A DNA stretch of 64,000 nucleotides from JAVVEG01 sp032251455 (GTDB lineage: Bacteria; Pseudomonadota; Gammaproteobacteria; Pseudomonadales; Pseudohongiellaceae), in assembly GCA_032251455.1 (NCBI GenBank), contig JAVVEG010000012.1:1-64000 (forward strand), in the 5' to 3' direction. The notes under the pieces were generated by a model. It saw only the letters and a list, made by a program, of their open reading frames with translations. It was not told the DNA's origin and searched no databases. Positions 14,572-23,398 of this stretch are shown piece after piece. The position numbers and the translations under genes are program-made. How positions within the stretch are numbered: position 1 is the first letter of the stretch; the number at the start of each line of letters is the position of its first letter.

Positions 14572-15300
14572 TCAACGCAACAGCTGACCGCCATCCACAT
14601 CCACAGTCGTGCCCGTGGCATAGCCATTGAGCATAAGATAAATCAGGCCACTTGCCACCTCGTGTGGACTCCCGATGCGCTCAATCAACTGCCCCTTGGT
14701 CATGGCGGCAACCCGTTCGGCCTTCTCTGCCCCCATCCAGTCGAAAAGGGCGGTATCGATAATACCAGGTGACACCACATTGACACGCACCGGGGCCAGC
14801 TCTATGGCCAGGCAGCGCACCAGGTTTTCCACCGCCGCGCCGACACAGCTAAGGGCCGAGGTATTGGGCTTGAGTTTACGGGCAGGGGCTCCGCTGACCA
14901 GGGTGATGGAACCATTCCTGCTGACAAAGGGTGCGCCCGTCCTGACAACCTTGGCATAGCCCCAGAGTTTGCCGAAGGCTTCCTTGAACTGCTCCTCGGT
15001 TTGCTCCAGGAAGGGCTTGAGGGTGCGATTGGCGCCCGTGGCAGCGGAAACCAGGTGATCTATCTGGCCCGCTTCACGAAACACTGCCAACAAACTTGCC
15101 TCATCGTGCGTATCGGCACTGAGCACCTTGAATCTTCCGGCCGCCGCTTCCTCCGCCTTCTGTCTGTGTTCTGCCGAGCGCCCGGCGGCCCAGACACTGG
15201 CTCCCAGCTCAGCCGCTGCAATCGCTGTGGCCAGGCCTATACCTGAGGTACCTCCGATGACTACCACTTTTTTGCCTGTCAGGGCCAATGTTTTACTCAT
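14572..15300 (-). CDS. SDR-family protein lacking the YxxxK dyad
   Basis: The start is ATG 15300, since AGGAG lies 5 nt upstream; the frame is open for 48 more codons without support. The 242-residue product has a Rossmann fold with the cofactor motif GGTSGIG (16-22), a Ser at about 136 (LVSGAP) and the C-terminal VSPGIIDT and VDGGQLLR typical of short-chain dehydrogenases. At the position of the catalytic YxxxK it reads L150-SCV-G154, so both Tyr and Lys are absent. A subset of SDR-fold proteins lacks these residues, and this one may be non-catalytic or use other chemistry. It is first gene of the operon with nitroreductase, pseudo-receiver and membrane protein. Confidence 0.8.
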   Translation of the reverse strand: MSKTLALTGKKVVVIGGTSGIGLATAIAAAELGASVWAAGRSAEHRQKAEEAAAGRFKVLSADTHDEASLLAVFREAGQIDHLVSAATGANRTLKPFLEQTEEQFKEAFGKLWGYAKVVRTGAPFVSRNGSITLVSGAPARKLKPNTSALSCVGAAVENLVRCLAIELAPVRVNVVSPGIIDTALFDWMGAEKAERVAAMTKGQLIERIGSPHEVASGLIYLMLNGYATGTTVDVDGGQLLR

Positions 15301-15476
15301 GTCCACTCCTGCTTGTCTGTTGCTGTCAAAGACGATGATCTTAGCACAAACACGGCTTATCCCTGAGCGGGAAAATGCCTGCTGGAAACCGGACAATACG
15401 CAGTTTCTTTTAAAGAGTGTTGATTGTTGGCAGCATTTGACCATAATACAGAAGCGGCTTGTTTTCGGAGGTTACT

Positions 15477-15791
15477 ATGCGCAATCTGTTCCTGCTTGCA
15501 CTGACGGGCAGTGTCATGCTTTCCTGCAGCAGCTGGGTGCAATTGACCAGTGCCGGCACCGAGGTACAACTGGCCACCCCGGCAGAAGTCACTTCCTGTA
15601 CCCGCCTGGGCACCAGCAATGCCAATGTTCTGGACCGAGTGGCATTTATCCAGCGAGGCACGCAGAGATTGCAGGATGAGCTTGTTACCCTGGCACGCAA
15701 TGATGCGGGCGACATGGGTGGCAACCGGGTCGTTGCTGAATCCACTATCACTGAAGGAGCACAGACATTTGGCGTGTACCGATGTGACTAG
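15477..15791 (+). CDS. DUF4156 lipoprotein
   Basis: A 104-residue small lipoprotein; GGAG at 15467-15470 fixes the start at ATG 15477. The lipobox VMLSC puts the lipidated cysteine near residue 17. The body contains the DUF4156 pattern: TPAEVTSCTRLGTSNANVLD, then ARNDAGDMGGNRVV and the C-terminal QTFGVYRC, with two conserved cysteines probably disulphide bonded. Homologues such as E. coli YjeI have no known function. The gene stands alone between the SDR operon (divergent) and the MMPL exporter gene downstream. Confidence 0.8.
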   Translation: MRNLFLLALTGSVMLSCSSWVQLTSAGTEVQLATPAEVTSCTRLGTSNANVLDRVAFIQRGTQRLQDELVTLARNDAGDMGGNRVVAESTITEGAQTFGVYRCD

Positions 15792-15856
15792 ATCATTACC
15801 CCCCTAAAAAATAAAAACCTGTCTTAAGCAGTAACAGGGAATGTTGGAGTCAATCC

Positions 15857-18598
15857 ATGGAATCGAAGCTTCTGGCAATGAGTCATTTCTTTGCTCGCTT
15901 ACCGGATAAAGTACTGCGTCATCGCTGGACCATATTGTTGTTCCTGGCACTGGGTACGGTTTTCATGGTCTACGGGGCTGTGAACCGGACCAGCCTGGAC
16001 ATGAGTATCGACAGTTTCATTGATCAGGATGATCCGGCCATAACCGCCCTGAATGAGTTCCGCTCCCAATTCGGCAGTGACGACTCCATTTTCCTGGTCT
16101 ACCGGGCCGCTGATGGCAATGTCTTTTCAGAGGCCTCGCTACGGGCAGTGCAAACCTTGACCCGGCAACTCGAAAACTGGGATGCCCTGAGTCCGGACGA
16201 CTTTCCCACCCATATCGATGGTCTGGAAGTCGATCTGGACGCCCTGGATTATATTCGCCGCATCCAGTCCCTGAGCAATCTGCGGGTACAGCGCGTTGAA
16301 GGCGACACCCTGCGTTCGGACCGATTGGTGCCGGAGACCATTCCCTCTTCTGCCGATGAACTTGCCACCATCAAGGCGCGAGCCCTGGCCGAGGAAGATT
16401 TCAAACTGGCTTTTTACTCGGCAGATGGCCGCTTCGGAGCCATCATGGTGCAGACCTTTTTTGGCTCCCGGCCAACTGAAGATTATGTGCCTGCGGTCAA
16501 TCAGGACTCCATCTCACTTGGCGACAGCTTCAGTTCTGCCAACTTTGCTGACGACTTCAGCCTCAGCTTCGACGAATCGGCAACCGTGGCAGATATCCCA
16601 TTTCAATCTGTCGACATGTTCACTTATACCAATTTCTTCACTGCACTCCAGGCTGTCTACCAGATCCATGCAAACCAGCTTGAATTTTTCCCGGCGGGCA
16701 ATGCGCCCACCATGGAATTCGTTTATCGGGCGTTGCAGCAACTGCTCTGGCTTGGCGCGGGTATGATTGCCATTTTTGTCGTGCTGCTGTGGATTCTGTT
16801 CCGCTCGTTCAGCGCTGTGGTCTGGCCCATTCTCACCATCGCCTTCAGCGTCGTCTGGACCTGGGGAGGCACCGCCTGGCTGGGCGCCCCCCTGACCACC
16901 ATGATCTCGTTGACCTGTCTGTTGATCTTTGCTGTTGGCATTGCCGATTGCGTGCATGTCATGAGCGCTTACTTCAGCATCCGCAAACAGGGTGTCAGCC
17001 ACCAGTCTGCGCTCTCCCAGGCCTATGGCAAAACCGGGCTGGCCATTCTGGTTACCACACTGACCACCATGGCCGGGGTGATGGCCTTGACGTATTCGGA
17101 CCTGATTCCGATCAAGGTGTTTGGCTGGATGTCTGCGGCCGGGGTGTTTCTTGCCCTGCTCTTCACCATGTTGCTGCTGCCCTTGTTGCTCAGCCTCTGG
17201 CACCCGGGAGCCAGCCCCAAGCGTACCTCCCCTGGCAAATGGCTGGCACAGCGCTGGCAACAAACCGCCGGTAACACCAGGCTGTTTTTGCTGGGCGCCT
17301 GGTGCGTACTCATGTTCGTGCTGTTGGGTCCGGTAGTAGGGCTTTATCTTGCGGCAATCTCGGTGCTTACCTATGTCGTGGTCAATTACCAGGATGCCAT
17401 CCTGGCCAGTGTCCCTGGTTTGGTGGCCAGATCACCCCGAAATGTTTTGCTGCTCTTCGCTGCCCTCTTTCTGGCCTGCCTTTACGGAACCAGCCTGGTC
17501 AAGATTGACAGCAATCTGTCCGAGCTTACCCGGGAAGGCAGCAGCCTGCGGGTTGCCTACGAGATAGTTGACGACAATATGGCTGGCGCCCAGAACATGG
17601 AAATAATGATCGATACCGGTATCAGCGATGGCTTGATGGAACCAGCACTGCTGCAGGCCGTGGATACGCTGCAAAGACGCATTCTGGAGCGGTACCCCGA
17701 CCAGGTTTCACGCACTTACTCGCTGGTCAACATCATCAAGGAAACCAACCGGATAATGAATAATGATGATCCGGCCTTCTACCGCATCCCGGATTCCGCC
17801 GCCATGGTGACCCAGCTGTTGTACCTGTTCAACAGTGCCAATCCGGAAGATCGCCGCAGTCTGGTTTCCGACGACTACAGCAGGTCACACATTACCATCA
17901 ATGCCTATAATGCCGGCTCGTATCAGTACCAGCAGTTTTTTGATGAACTCAGCCTGGAAATCGAGCAGATTTTTGGCGATCTCGATACGCTTTTTCCTGC
18001 CCTGGATGTCCGCGTTACCGGATCCATTCCATTGATGATGCGTGCTACCGATGAAATTGCCCGCTCTCAATACAACAGCTTCCTGCTGGCCCTGACTGTG
18101 ATCAGTGGCATCATGATTCTTACCCTGGGCTCGGTGCAGGCAGGCCTGATTTCGATTGTGCCAAATCTGATTCCCGCCTTGCTGGCATTTGGCCTGATGG
18201 GACTGCTGGATTTACCGCTGGATGCAGATACCCTGTTGATAGCACCGGTAATAATCGGTATTGCTGTGGATGATACCATCCACTTCATGACGCACTACCG
18301 CATCGAGCTGATCAAGACCAGAAACATGGCATTGGCGCTGCGCAGCACTGTTAATGAGGTGGGAAAAGCGGTAATGTTTACCACCATGGTGCTGGGGCTG
18401 GGGTTTGCTATGCTGAGTTTTTCCGCTTACCTGGGCATGGCCAAAATTGGCTTCTTCGGTTCACTGGCCATTTTTGTAGCATTGCTTTGTGATCTGTTTC
18501 TGCTGCCCGCTTTGATAATGACTCTGAAACCGCGATTCGGCATGGATGCAGATCAGTTGTCAACCGACGGATTTGAACCACGGGGGGAAATAGCATGA
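15857..18598 (+). CDS. MMPL/RND-superfamily (HAE3-type) exporter
   Basis: A 913-residue inner-membrane protein built as two repeats of one TM helix, a large periplasmic loop and five TM helices (helices near residues 25-45, 290-430, 475-540 and 720-900). Helix-4-type motifs GIADCVHVMSAYF and GIAVDDTIHFMTHYR in the two halves mark the MMPL/HAE3 branch, whose members are proposed to move lipids or hydrophobic molecules. GGAG precedes ATG 15857. Its stop overlaps the next start (ATGA at 18595), so it is coupled to a LolA-like periplasmic protein, followed by an outer-membrane protein. Together these suggest an inner-to-outer-membrane lipid or hydrophobe route. Confidence 0.85.
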   Translation: MESKLLAMSHFFARLPDKVLRHRWTILLFLALGTVFMVYGAVNRTSLDMSIDSFIDQDDPAITALNEFRSQFGSDDSIFLVYRAADGNVFSEASLRAVQTLTRQLENWDALSPDDFPTHIDGLEVDLDALDYIRRIQSLSNLRVQRVEGDTLRSDRLVPETIPSSADELATIKARALAEEDFKLAFYSADGRFGAIMVQTFFGSRPTEDYVPAVNQDSISLGDSFSSANFADDFSLSFDESATVADIPFQSVDMFTYTNFFTALQAVYQIHANQLEFFPAGNAPTMEFVYRALQQLLWLGAGMIAIFVVLLWILFRSFSAVVWPILTIAFSVVWTWGGTAWLGAPLTTMISLTCLLIFAVGIADCVHVMSAYFSIRKQGVSHQSALSQAYGKTGLAILVTTLTTMAGVMALTYSDLIPIKVFGWMSAAGVFLALLFTMLLLPLLLSLWHPGASPKRTSPGKWLAQRWQQTAGNTRLFLLGAWCVLMFVLLGPVVGLYLAAISVLTYVVVNYQDAILASVPGLVARSPRNVLLLFAALFLACLYGTSLVKIDSNLSELTREGSSLRVAYEIVDDNMAGAQNMEIMIDTGISDGLMEPALLQAVDTLQRRILERYPDQVSRTYSLVNIIKETNRIMNNDDPAFYRIPDSAAMVTQLLYLFNSANPEDRRSLVSDDYSRSHITINAYNAGSYQYQQFFDELSLEIEQIFGDLDTLFPALDVRVTGSIPLMMRATDEIARSQYNSFLLALTVISGIMILTLGSVQAGLISIVPNLIPALLAFGLMGLLDLPLDADTLLIAPVIIGIAVDDTIHFMTHYRIELIKTRNMALALRSTVNEVGKAVMFTTMVLGLGFAMLSFSAYLGMAKIGFFGSLAIFVALLCDLFLLPALIMTLKPRFGMDADQLSTDGFEPRGEIA

Positions 18599-19536
18599 GG
18601 GTTGATTTCAATTTATTTTCCGGACTAACCTGGTCTGCTTATGGACGGGTTCTGTATGGTCTGGCTGCAATCCTTCTCGCAACAGGACTGACCGTTCCAG
18701 GATTGGCCAATGCACAGGAATTGAGTGCACGGGAAATTCTGGAACGGGTGGAGGAGTCATTGCGCGCCACCTCGGATTCCGCATTCAACAGACTCCAGCT
18801 CTCCAGTTGTCGCTTCGGGGTCCAGGACAACAAGATCACCTGTGCAGAGCGGCCCCGGGTCAAGGCGCTGGAATCTGTGGCCATCAATCTGGGCCAGGAA
18901 AACCGTGATACACAATCGATCAGTATCGTGCTGGAACCTGCTGCCGAGAGGGGTATCGGCATGCTCAGCTACTCCTATGATGACCCCGCTCAGGATAACG
19001 AAACCTGGCTGTATCTGTCCGCGCTGGGCACGGTCAAACGTATCGCCAGCAGCAATTCCAACGATGACAGCGAACCGGCCTCCCTGTTCGGTTCCGAGTT
19101 CACCACCGAAGACCAGGATACCGGCAAACTGGATGAATATGACATCAAGCTGCTTGGAGAAGGCATGGAATCCGGCAGGGATGTCTGGATCATCGAAACC
19201 ATCCCCAATGAAAGCCGGGCCCGCAAGAGCCGTTATGCCCGTACGGTTCAATACATAGACAAGGAACGTTTTGTCGCGTTGCGGGCAGATATGTATGATC
19301 GCCACGGCCAGGAAATCAAACGTCTGATGGCTTCCCGGGTGGAGCAGATCAATGGCCACTGGGTAGCTCGCTCCCTGACCATGATGAACCTGGTCAGCAA
19401 CCGGCTTTCCAATATGGCAATTCTCGATATCAATACCGGCGTGAGCATCCCGGCCAATTTTCTGACCCAGCGCACCTTGACGGATGTCGCCTTCCGTGAA
19501 GCCGAGTTGCAGAAAATGCGCTCCCAAATCGATTAG
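18595..19536 (+). CDS. LolA-like outer-membrane lipoprotein-sorting protein
   Basis: A 313-residue periplasmic protein with a long signal peptide (cleavage ANA/QE near residue 41). The mature part resembles the LolA/LolB-like half-barrel family annotated as outer membrane lipoprotein-sorting protein: SYSYDDPAQDNETWLYLSAL, the SLFGSEFTTED region and YIDKERFVALRADMYD are typical. Such proteins regularly accompany MMPL exporters and are thought to chaperone a hydrophobic cargo across the periplasm. The 4-nt overlap with the exporter gene supports a shared job. It is followed after 10 nt by an outer-membrane protein gene. Confidence 0.8.
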   Translation: MRVDFNLFSGLTWSAYGRVLYGLAAILLATGLTVPGLANAQELSAREILERVEESLRATSDSAFNRLQLSSCRFGVQDNKITCAERPRVKALESVAINLGQENRDTQSISIVLEPAAERGIGMLSYSYDDPAQDNETWLYLSALGTVKRIASSNSNDDSEPASLFGSEFTTEDQDTGKLDEYDIKLLGEGMESGRDVWIIETIPNESRARKSRYARTVQYIDKERFVALRADMYDRHGQEIKRLMASRVEQINGHWVARSLTMMNLVSNRLSNMAILDINTGVSIPANFLTQRTLTDVAFREAELQKMRSQID

Positions 19537-19546
19537 GCCATCGACC

Positions 19547-21007
19547 ATGGTCCTGCTCCCGGGCTTGAGTGCAAATACTGGCAATCTGCTGCAACTGGGT
19601 TTATTGCTGTCCCTGGCAGTGTTCAATGTCGGCAGCAATGCCCAAACCCCTTTGGGTGATGATATCAGCCTGGATTTCAGTGACGGCGCATTTGATGACA
19701 GCGCCCTTTTTACCGAACAATCCTTCTCTGTCAGCCCCTTCACTTTCAAGCTCAGCCAGCAGACTTATGGCCACGTCAACCGGCATGAGCTGGTCAACAA
19801 TCCCGATGGCGAAACCAGGCGCTCCCGTGGCGCAGAACTGAATCGTCTGGGCCTGCTGGTCAAATACCAGAATGCCTTTGCACCCGGATGGTTGCTGCAG
19901 GGCAGCGCACAGGCCAAAGTCTACTGGCCGGGCGATTATGAATACGAGGCCAATGATGACCGCATCGACAGAGAGTTCCGCGTCAATGAACTTTTTGTGC
20001 AACGCAGTGGCACCCGCAACAGCATCAGCTTTGGCAGACAGACCCTGGTCTGGGGAGAAACCATCGGCAACTCTGTCCTGGATATCATCAACACCACGGA
20101 GTTCCGCGACCTGACCATCATTGACATCGAGGATGCACGGCTCAATCAATGGTTGCTGGTGTGGGACCACTTCCCAGGCAACAACGCCAGCAATGAGCAC
20201 ACCGGCAACAGCCAGAATACCGGCAGCTGGTCCACTTTCCTTAACCTGTATCCTGAGTTCAATCCCACGCCGGTCAGCGGTAGCCCACTCTCCTTTGAGC
20301 CCCCATTCAATCTGACCGATTACCGTCGCAACAGTCCTTTGCTGGAGGCCGGAACGCGTTGGAGCCGTTCCTTTACCGGCAGCGACATTGCCTTCATGGC
20401 AGCCTATCTGTTTGAAAATCAATTGCGCTTTCGTCCACCAGCAAGTGGCCAAGGCAATGCCGTGTCCGAAAAAAATGATTTCCTGCTGCTTGGGTTCAGC
20501 GCCAACCGGGCCATCGGCAGGCTGCTGCTGACACTGGATGTCGCCTACAGCAAAAACCTGCTGGCTGACACTCTGGTCTTTGCTCAGACGCCGGGAGCAT
20601 TGCCAGAGGCAGACGGGGTACGCAAAGACCAGTTGGGGACTTCCCTTGGCTTTGAATACGCCATCAACAATGAACAGAATCTGAGTATCAGTGTTTTACT
20701 GGAACGCTTTCTTGACCGTGACGATGGTTTGAGAGCTACAGAGGTGCTGCTGGAGCCGGATACCACGGGAAACATCCTGTTGCGGTACAGCAATAATCTG
20801 GCAAACAACAATATCCAGCTGGCAGTCACCGCACAAGGGGATATCGAAGGGGATACCATGCTGCTGAGCACCTCGGTCAACTTTGCCCTCAACGACCGCT
20901 GGGCAGTCACCGCACAGCTCATCGCTACCCGCGCAGACGCCAACTCCAGCTTCAATTTTCTCGATGAAGATGTGCGTCTTGGCGCTGTGATCAGTTACTC
21001 TTTCTAG
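19547..21007 (+). CDS. Outer-membrane beta-barrel protein, DUF1302-like
   Basis: The start is taken as ATG 19547, just after the previous stop and giving a sensible signal peptide (cleavage SNAQ/T near residue 30); no strong ribosome site is visible, so coupling to the upstream gene is likely. The 486-residue product is rich in alternating hydrophobic residues and ends in a C-terminal aromatic (VISYSF), the signature of BAM-inserted barrels. The segment FGRQTLVWGETIGNSVLDIIN is reminiscent of DUF1302 proteins, which often accompany MMPL and LolA-like genes. It is probably the outer-membrane end of the three-gene module. Confidence 0.65.
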   Translation: MVLLPGLSANTGNLLQLGLLLSLAVFNVGSNAQTPLGDDISLDFSDGAFDDSALFTEQSFSVSPFTFKLSQQTYGHVNRHELVNNPDGETRRSRGAELNRLGLLVKYQNAFAPGWLLQGSAQAKVYWPGDYEYEANDDRIDREFRVNELFVQRSGTRNSISFGRQTLVWGETIGNSVLDIINTTEFRDLTIIDIEDARLNQWLLVWDHFPGNNASNEHTGNSQNTGSWSTFLNLYPEFNPTPVSGSPLSFEPPFNLTDYRRNSPLLEAGTRWSRSFTGSDIAFMAAYLFENQLRFRPPASGQGNAVSEKNDFLLLGFSANRAIGRLLLTLDVAYSKNLLADTLVFAQTPGALPEADGVRKDQLGTSLGFEYAINNEQNLSISVLLERFLDRDDGLRATEVLLEPDTTGNILLRYSNNLANNNIQLAVTAQGDIEGDTMLLSTSVNFALNDRWAVTAQLIATRADANSSFNFLDEDVRLGAVISYSF

Positions 21008-21024
21008 GGGGCCTCTGCATAAGC

Positions 21025-22299
21025 TTAATAATCATGCTCTTCCAGCGACTTGCCGCTGCTGTTGAATATTTTCTCATCAAACTCATTTTCCCAGTTGGCC
21101 ACTGCCGTTGCCACCGACAAGTCCCCAGCCACATTGACACTGGTACGCAGCATATCCAGCGGGCGATCAAAGGGCAGAATAAACCCTATCACCAGCGCGA
21201 TCTGTTCAGGGCTGACACCGACCGTGGACATGACTGCCGACATCAGAAAAATGGAAGCACCCGGCACGGCTGCCGTGCCGACCGAGACCAGGGTGGTGCT
21301 GGCCGCAATCAACAGATAGTCCAGAAAGCTGAGATCAATGCCAAATGCCTGGGTGGCGAATACCGACACCACCCCGACATACAGAGCCGTGCCATCCATA
21401 TTGATGGTGGCGCCCAGCGGCAATACTGTCGATGCCACTACTGGCTTGACGCCGAGATGCTGCTCCGCTACCGACATGCTGACCGGCAGGGTAGCTGAAC
21501 TCGAAGACGTCGAGAAAGCAACCAGCATGGCATCCTTGGCACCACGGAAGAACGCCAGTGGCGAGAGTTTCAACAGGTATTTCATGATGCTGCCATGAAC
21601 CAGGACCGTATGCGCCACGCAGGCAATGAAGACGGTCAGTGCCAGGGTGACCACATCCAGCAACGCTACCACCCCCTGGGTTCCGGATACCCATGCAATC
21701 AGGGCGAACACGCCAAAGGGAGCCACCTCCATCACCCAATGCGTAATATTGAGCATGACTGCGGAGGTGGCATGCATGACCTGCGCTACTGCATCGGCTT
21801 TTTCGGCAGCTATCAAGGTGCCTACACCAAACAGGATGGCGAAGAAGATGACGGCCAGAATATCGGCCTGGGCCAAGGCTGCGATCGGGTTGGAGGGTAC
21901 AATATTCATCAGCCGCTGTCCCAGCGGGACCACTTCCTGCACCTGGCCGGGAACGGCATCAGAGAGGTCCACACCCAGGCCCGGCTGCAGAATCACCGCC
22001 AGAACCAGACCGATGCTGATGGCCATTGCTGTGGTAGCCATGTACAGCAACAGGGTCTTGGTACCCAGTGAGCCGAGTTTCTGCGGGTCGCCCATTGCCA
22101 CAATACCGGAAATAATGGTGACAAAGACAAGTGGCACCACCACCATCTGTATCAGGCGGATAAACAGGTCACCCACCCACTTGATGGATTCCGAACCCGG
22201 TCCCCACAGCCCCCCCACAATGACCCCAAGCACCAGGGCCAGCAAAATACGCTTCCATAACGGGGTATCAAACCAGTGCAGCACGGCATGCTTTACCAT
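21025..22299 (-). CDS. Dicarboxylate/amino acid:cation symporter (DAACS)
   Basis: The start is ATG 22299, preceded by AGGAG at a 10-nt distance; the open frame extends 11 more codons without a site. The 424-residue protein belongs to the GltP/DctA (SLC1-like) family: the serine-rich hairpin AFSTSSSSATLPVSM near residues 260-275 and the NMDGTALYVGV transmembrane segment are diagnostic. It should import glutamate, aspartate or C4-dicarboxylates with sodium or protons. It is monocistronic and convergent with the outer-membrane protein gene, and divergent from the ferredoxin reductase gene. Confidence 0.9.
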   Translation of the reverse strand: MVKHAVLHWFDTPLWKRILLALVLGVIVGGLWGPGSESIKWVGDLFIRLIQMVVVPLVFVTIISGIVAMGDPQKLGSLGTKTLLLYMATTAMAISIGLVLAVILQPGLGVDLSDAVPGQVQEVVPLGQRLMNIVPSNPIAALAQADILAVIFFAILFGVGTLIAAEKADAVAQVMHATSAVMLNITHWVMEVAPFGVFALIAWVSGTQGVVALLDVVTLALTVFIACVAHTVLVHGSIMKYLLKLSPLAFFRGAKDAMLVAFSTSSSSATLPVSMSVAEQHLGVKPVVASTVLPLGATINMDGTALYVGVVSVFATQAFGIDLSFLDYLLIAASTTLVSVGTAAVPGASIFLMSAVMSTVGVSPEQIALVIGFILPFDRPLDMLRTSVNVAGDLSVATAVANWENEFDEKIFNSSGKSLEEHDY

Positions 22300-22505
22300 C
22301 TTTCTTGTTCTCCTGTGCGGGTACAGACTCATTGGAACCGGGCAATGCCCTACAGCCTATATAAAATCACCTGGCAGTGCCACTAAATTGCCGGCTCTGA
22401 ATTGCCTGCCCAGCACAGCTGCCTGCCAGTTAAACTGCTTTATGGCATAATGCGCCGTTTGCAGACTGCATGCCCAGCTTCGGCTTCGGGACAACAGGAA
22501 TGAAT

Positions 22506-23327
22506 ATGAGCATGAACGCATGGGTAGAGGGCAGGATAATCGATCACCATCTGTGGGCTGAAAACCTGTTCAGCCTGAAGATCAATGCAGTCATTGCCCC
22601 ATTCAAGGCCGGCCAGTACACCAGTCTGGGGCTTGAAATTGCGGGTGAACTGCATGCCGAGCCCTACTCCATTCTCAGTGCGCCTGAGCTGCACTTGCAG
22701 CAGCCCCCCCAGCAGCAAACCCTGGAGTTTTTCCTTTATGGAAAACTGGCCGGAACCCTGTCGACCCGATTGGCAGGCATGAGCGTGGGCCAGCAGGTAA
22801 TGGTGCGTCAGCAGGCCGAAGGCAATTTCACACTGGACCAGGTGGATTCAGCACGTGAGCTCTGGTTGCTGGCGACTGGAACCGGCGTTGCTCCCTTCCT
22901 GTCCATGCTGCAGACCGGGGAAGCCTGGCAACGCTTTGCCCATATCGTGCTGGTCTATGCTGTCCGCCACCGGCAGGATCTTTGCTATACCGAACTCATC
23001 ACCCGTTTGCAGGCACGCTACCCCGGACAGCTCAGTTTCATTCCTGTCATCAGCCGGGAGCAGTCCGCACAGGCTCTTGGTGGTCATATCCAGGACGCGA
23101 TTGGCAATGGCACGCTGGAACAGTTCAGCGGCCGCAAACTGAGCCCGGAGCATTCCCAGATCATGCTCTGCGGCAACCCCGGCATGATTCAGGCCAGCAA
23201 TGCCGTGTTGCAGGCCAGAGGGTTCACGGAGAATCGGAGCCAGAAGCCTGGGGCAGAATCAGGCTCGGAACAAAAATCGGAATCAGGCTCGTCGAAAGGT
23301 CAGATTACTTTTGAAACCTATTGGTGA
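22506..23327 (+). CDS. fpr: Ferredoxin-NADP reductase with extended C-terminal linker
   Basis: ATG 22506 is chosen because AGGA lies 6 nt upstream; ATGs at 22500 and 22512 are close alternatives. The 273-residue FAD enzyme transfers electrons between NADPH and ferredoxin/flavodoxin. Visible motifs are the FAD-binding EPYSILSAP near 55-63, the NADP-binding GTGVAPFLSML near 112-122, CGNPGM near 212 and the terminal ETYW, the aromatic end typical of bacterial Fpr. About 20 extra polar residues (KPGAESGSEQKSESGSSKG) separate the last helix from the ITFETYW tail. That insert lies in a repeat-rich DNA stretch and looks like a recent slippage expansion. Confidence 0.88.
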   Translation: MSMNAWVEGRIIDHHLWAENLFSLKINAVIAPFKAGQYTSLGLEIAGELHAEPYSILSAPELHLQQPPQQQTLEFFLYGKLAGTLSTRLAGMSVGQQVMVRQQAEGNFTLDQVDSARELWLLATGTGVAPFLSMLQTGEAWQRFAHIVLVYAVRHRQDLCYTELITRLQARYPGQLSFIPVISREQSAQALGGHIQDAIGNGTLEQFSGRKLSPEHSQIMLCGNPGMIQASNAVLQARGFTENRSQKPGAESGSEQKSESGSSKGQITFETYW

Positions 23328-23389
23328 AACCTGCTTTTGAAACCTACTGGTAAAACCTGCTGGTGCCAAAACCTGCTGGTGGTAAAACC
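23305..23389. repeat. Degenerate AAACCTGCTGGT repeat tract
   Basis: From the last codons of the ferredoxin reductase into the intergenic space, units like GAAACCTATTGGT, GAAACCTGCTTTT, GAAACCTACTGGT and AAAACCTGCTGGT recur about six times. The tract separates the convergent reductase and ABC permease genes and has no hairpin or T-run to make it a terminator. Confidence 0.75.
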
Positions 23390-23398
23390 TGGGCCGGC

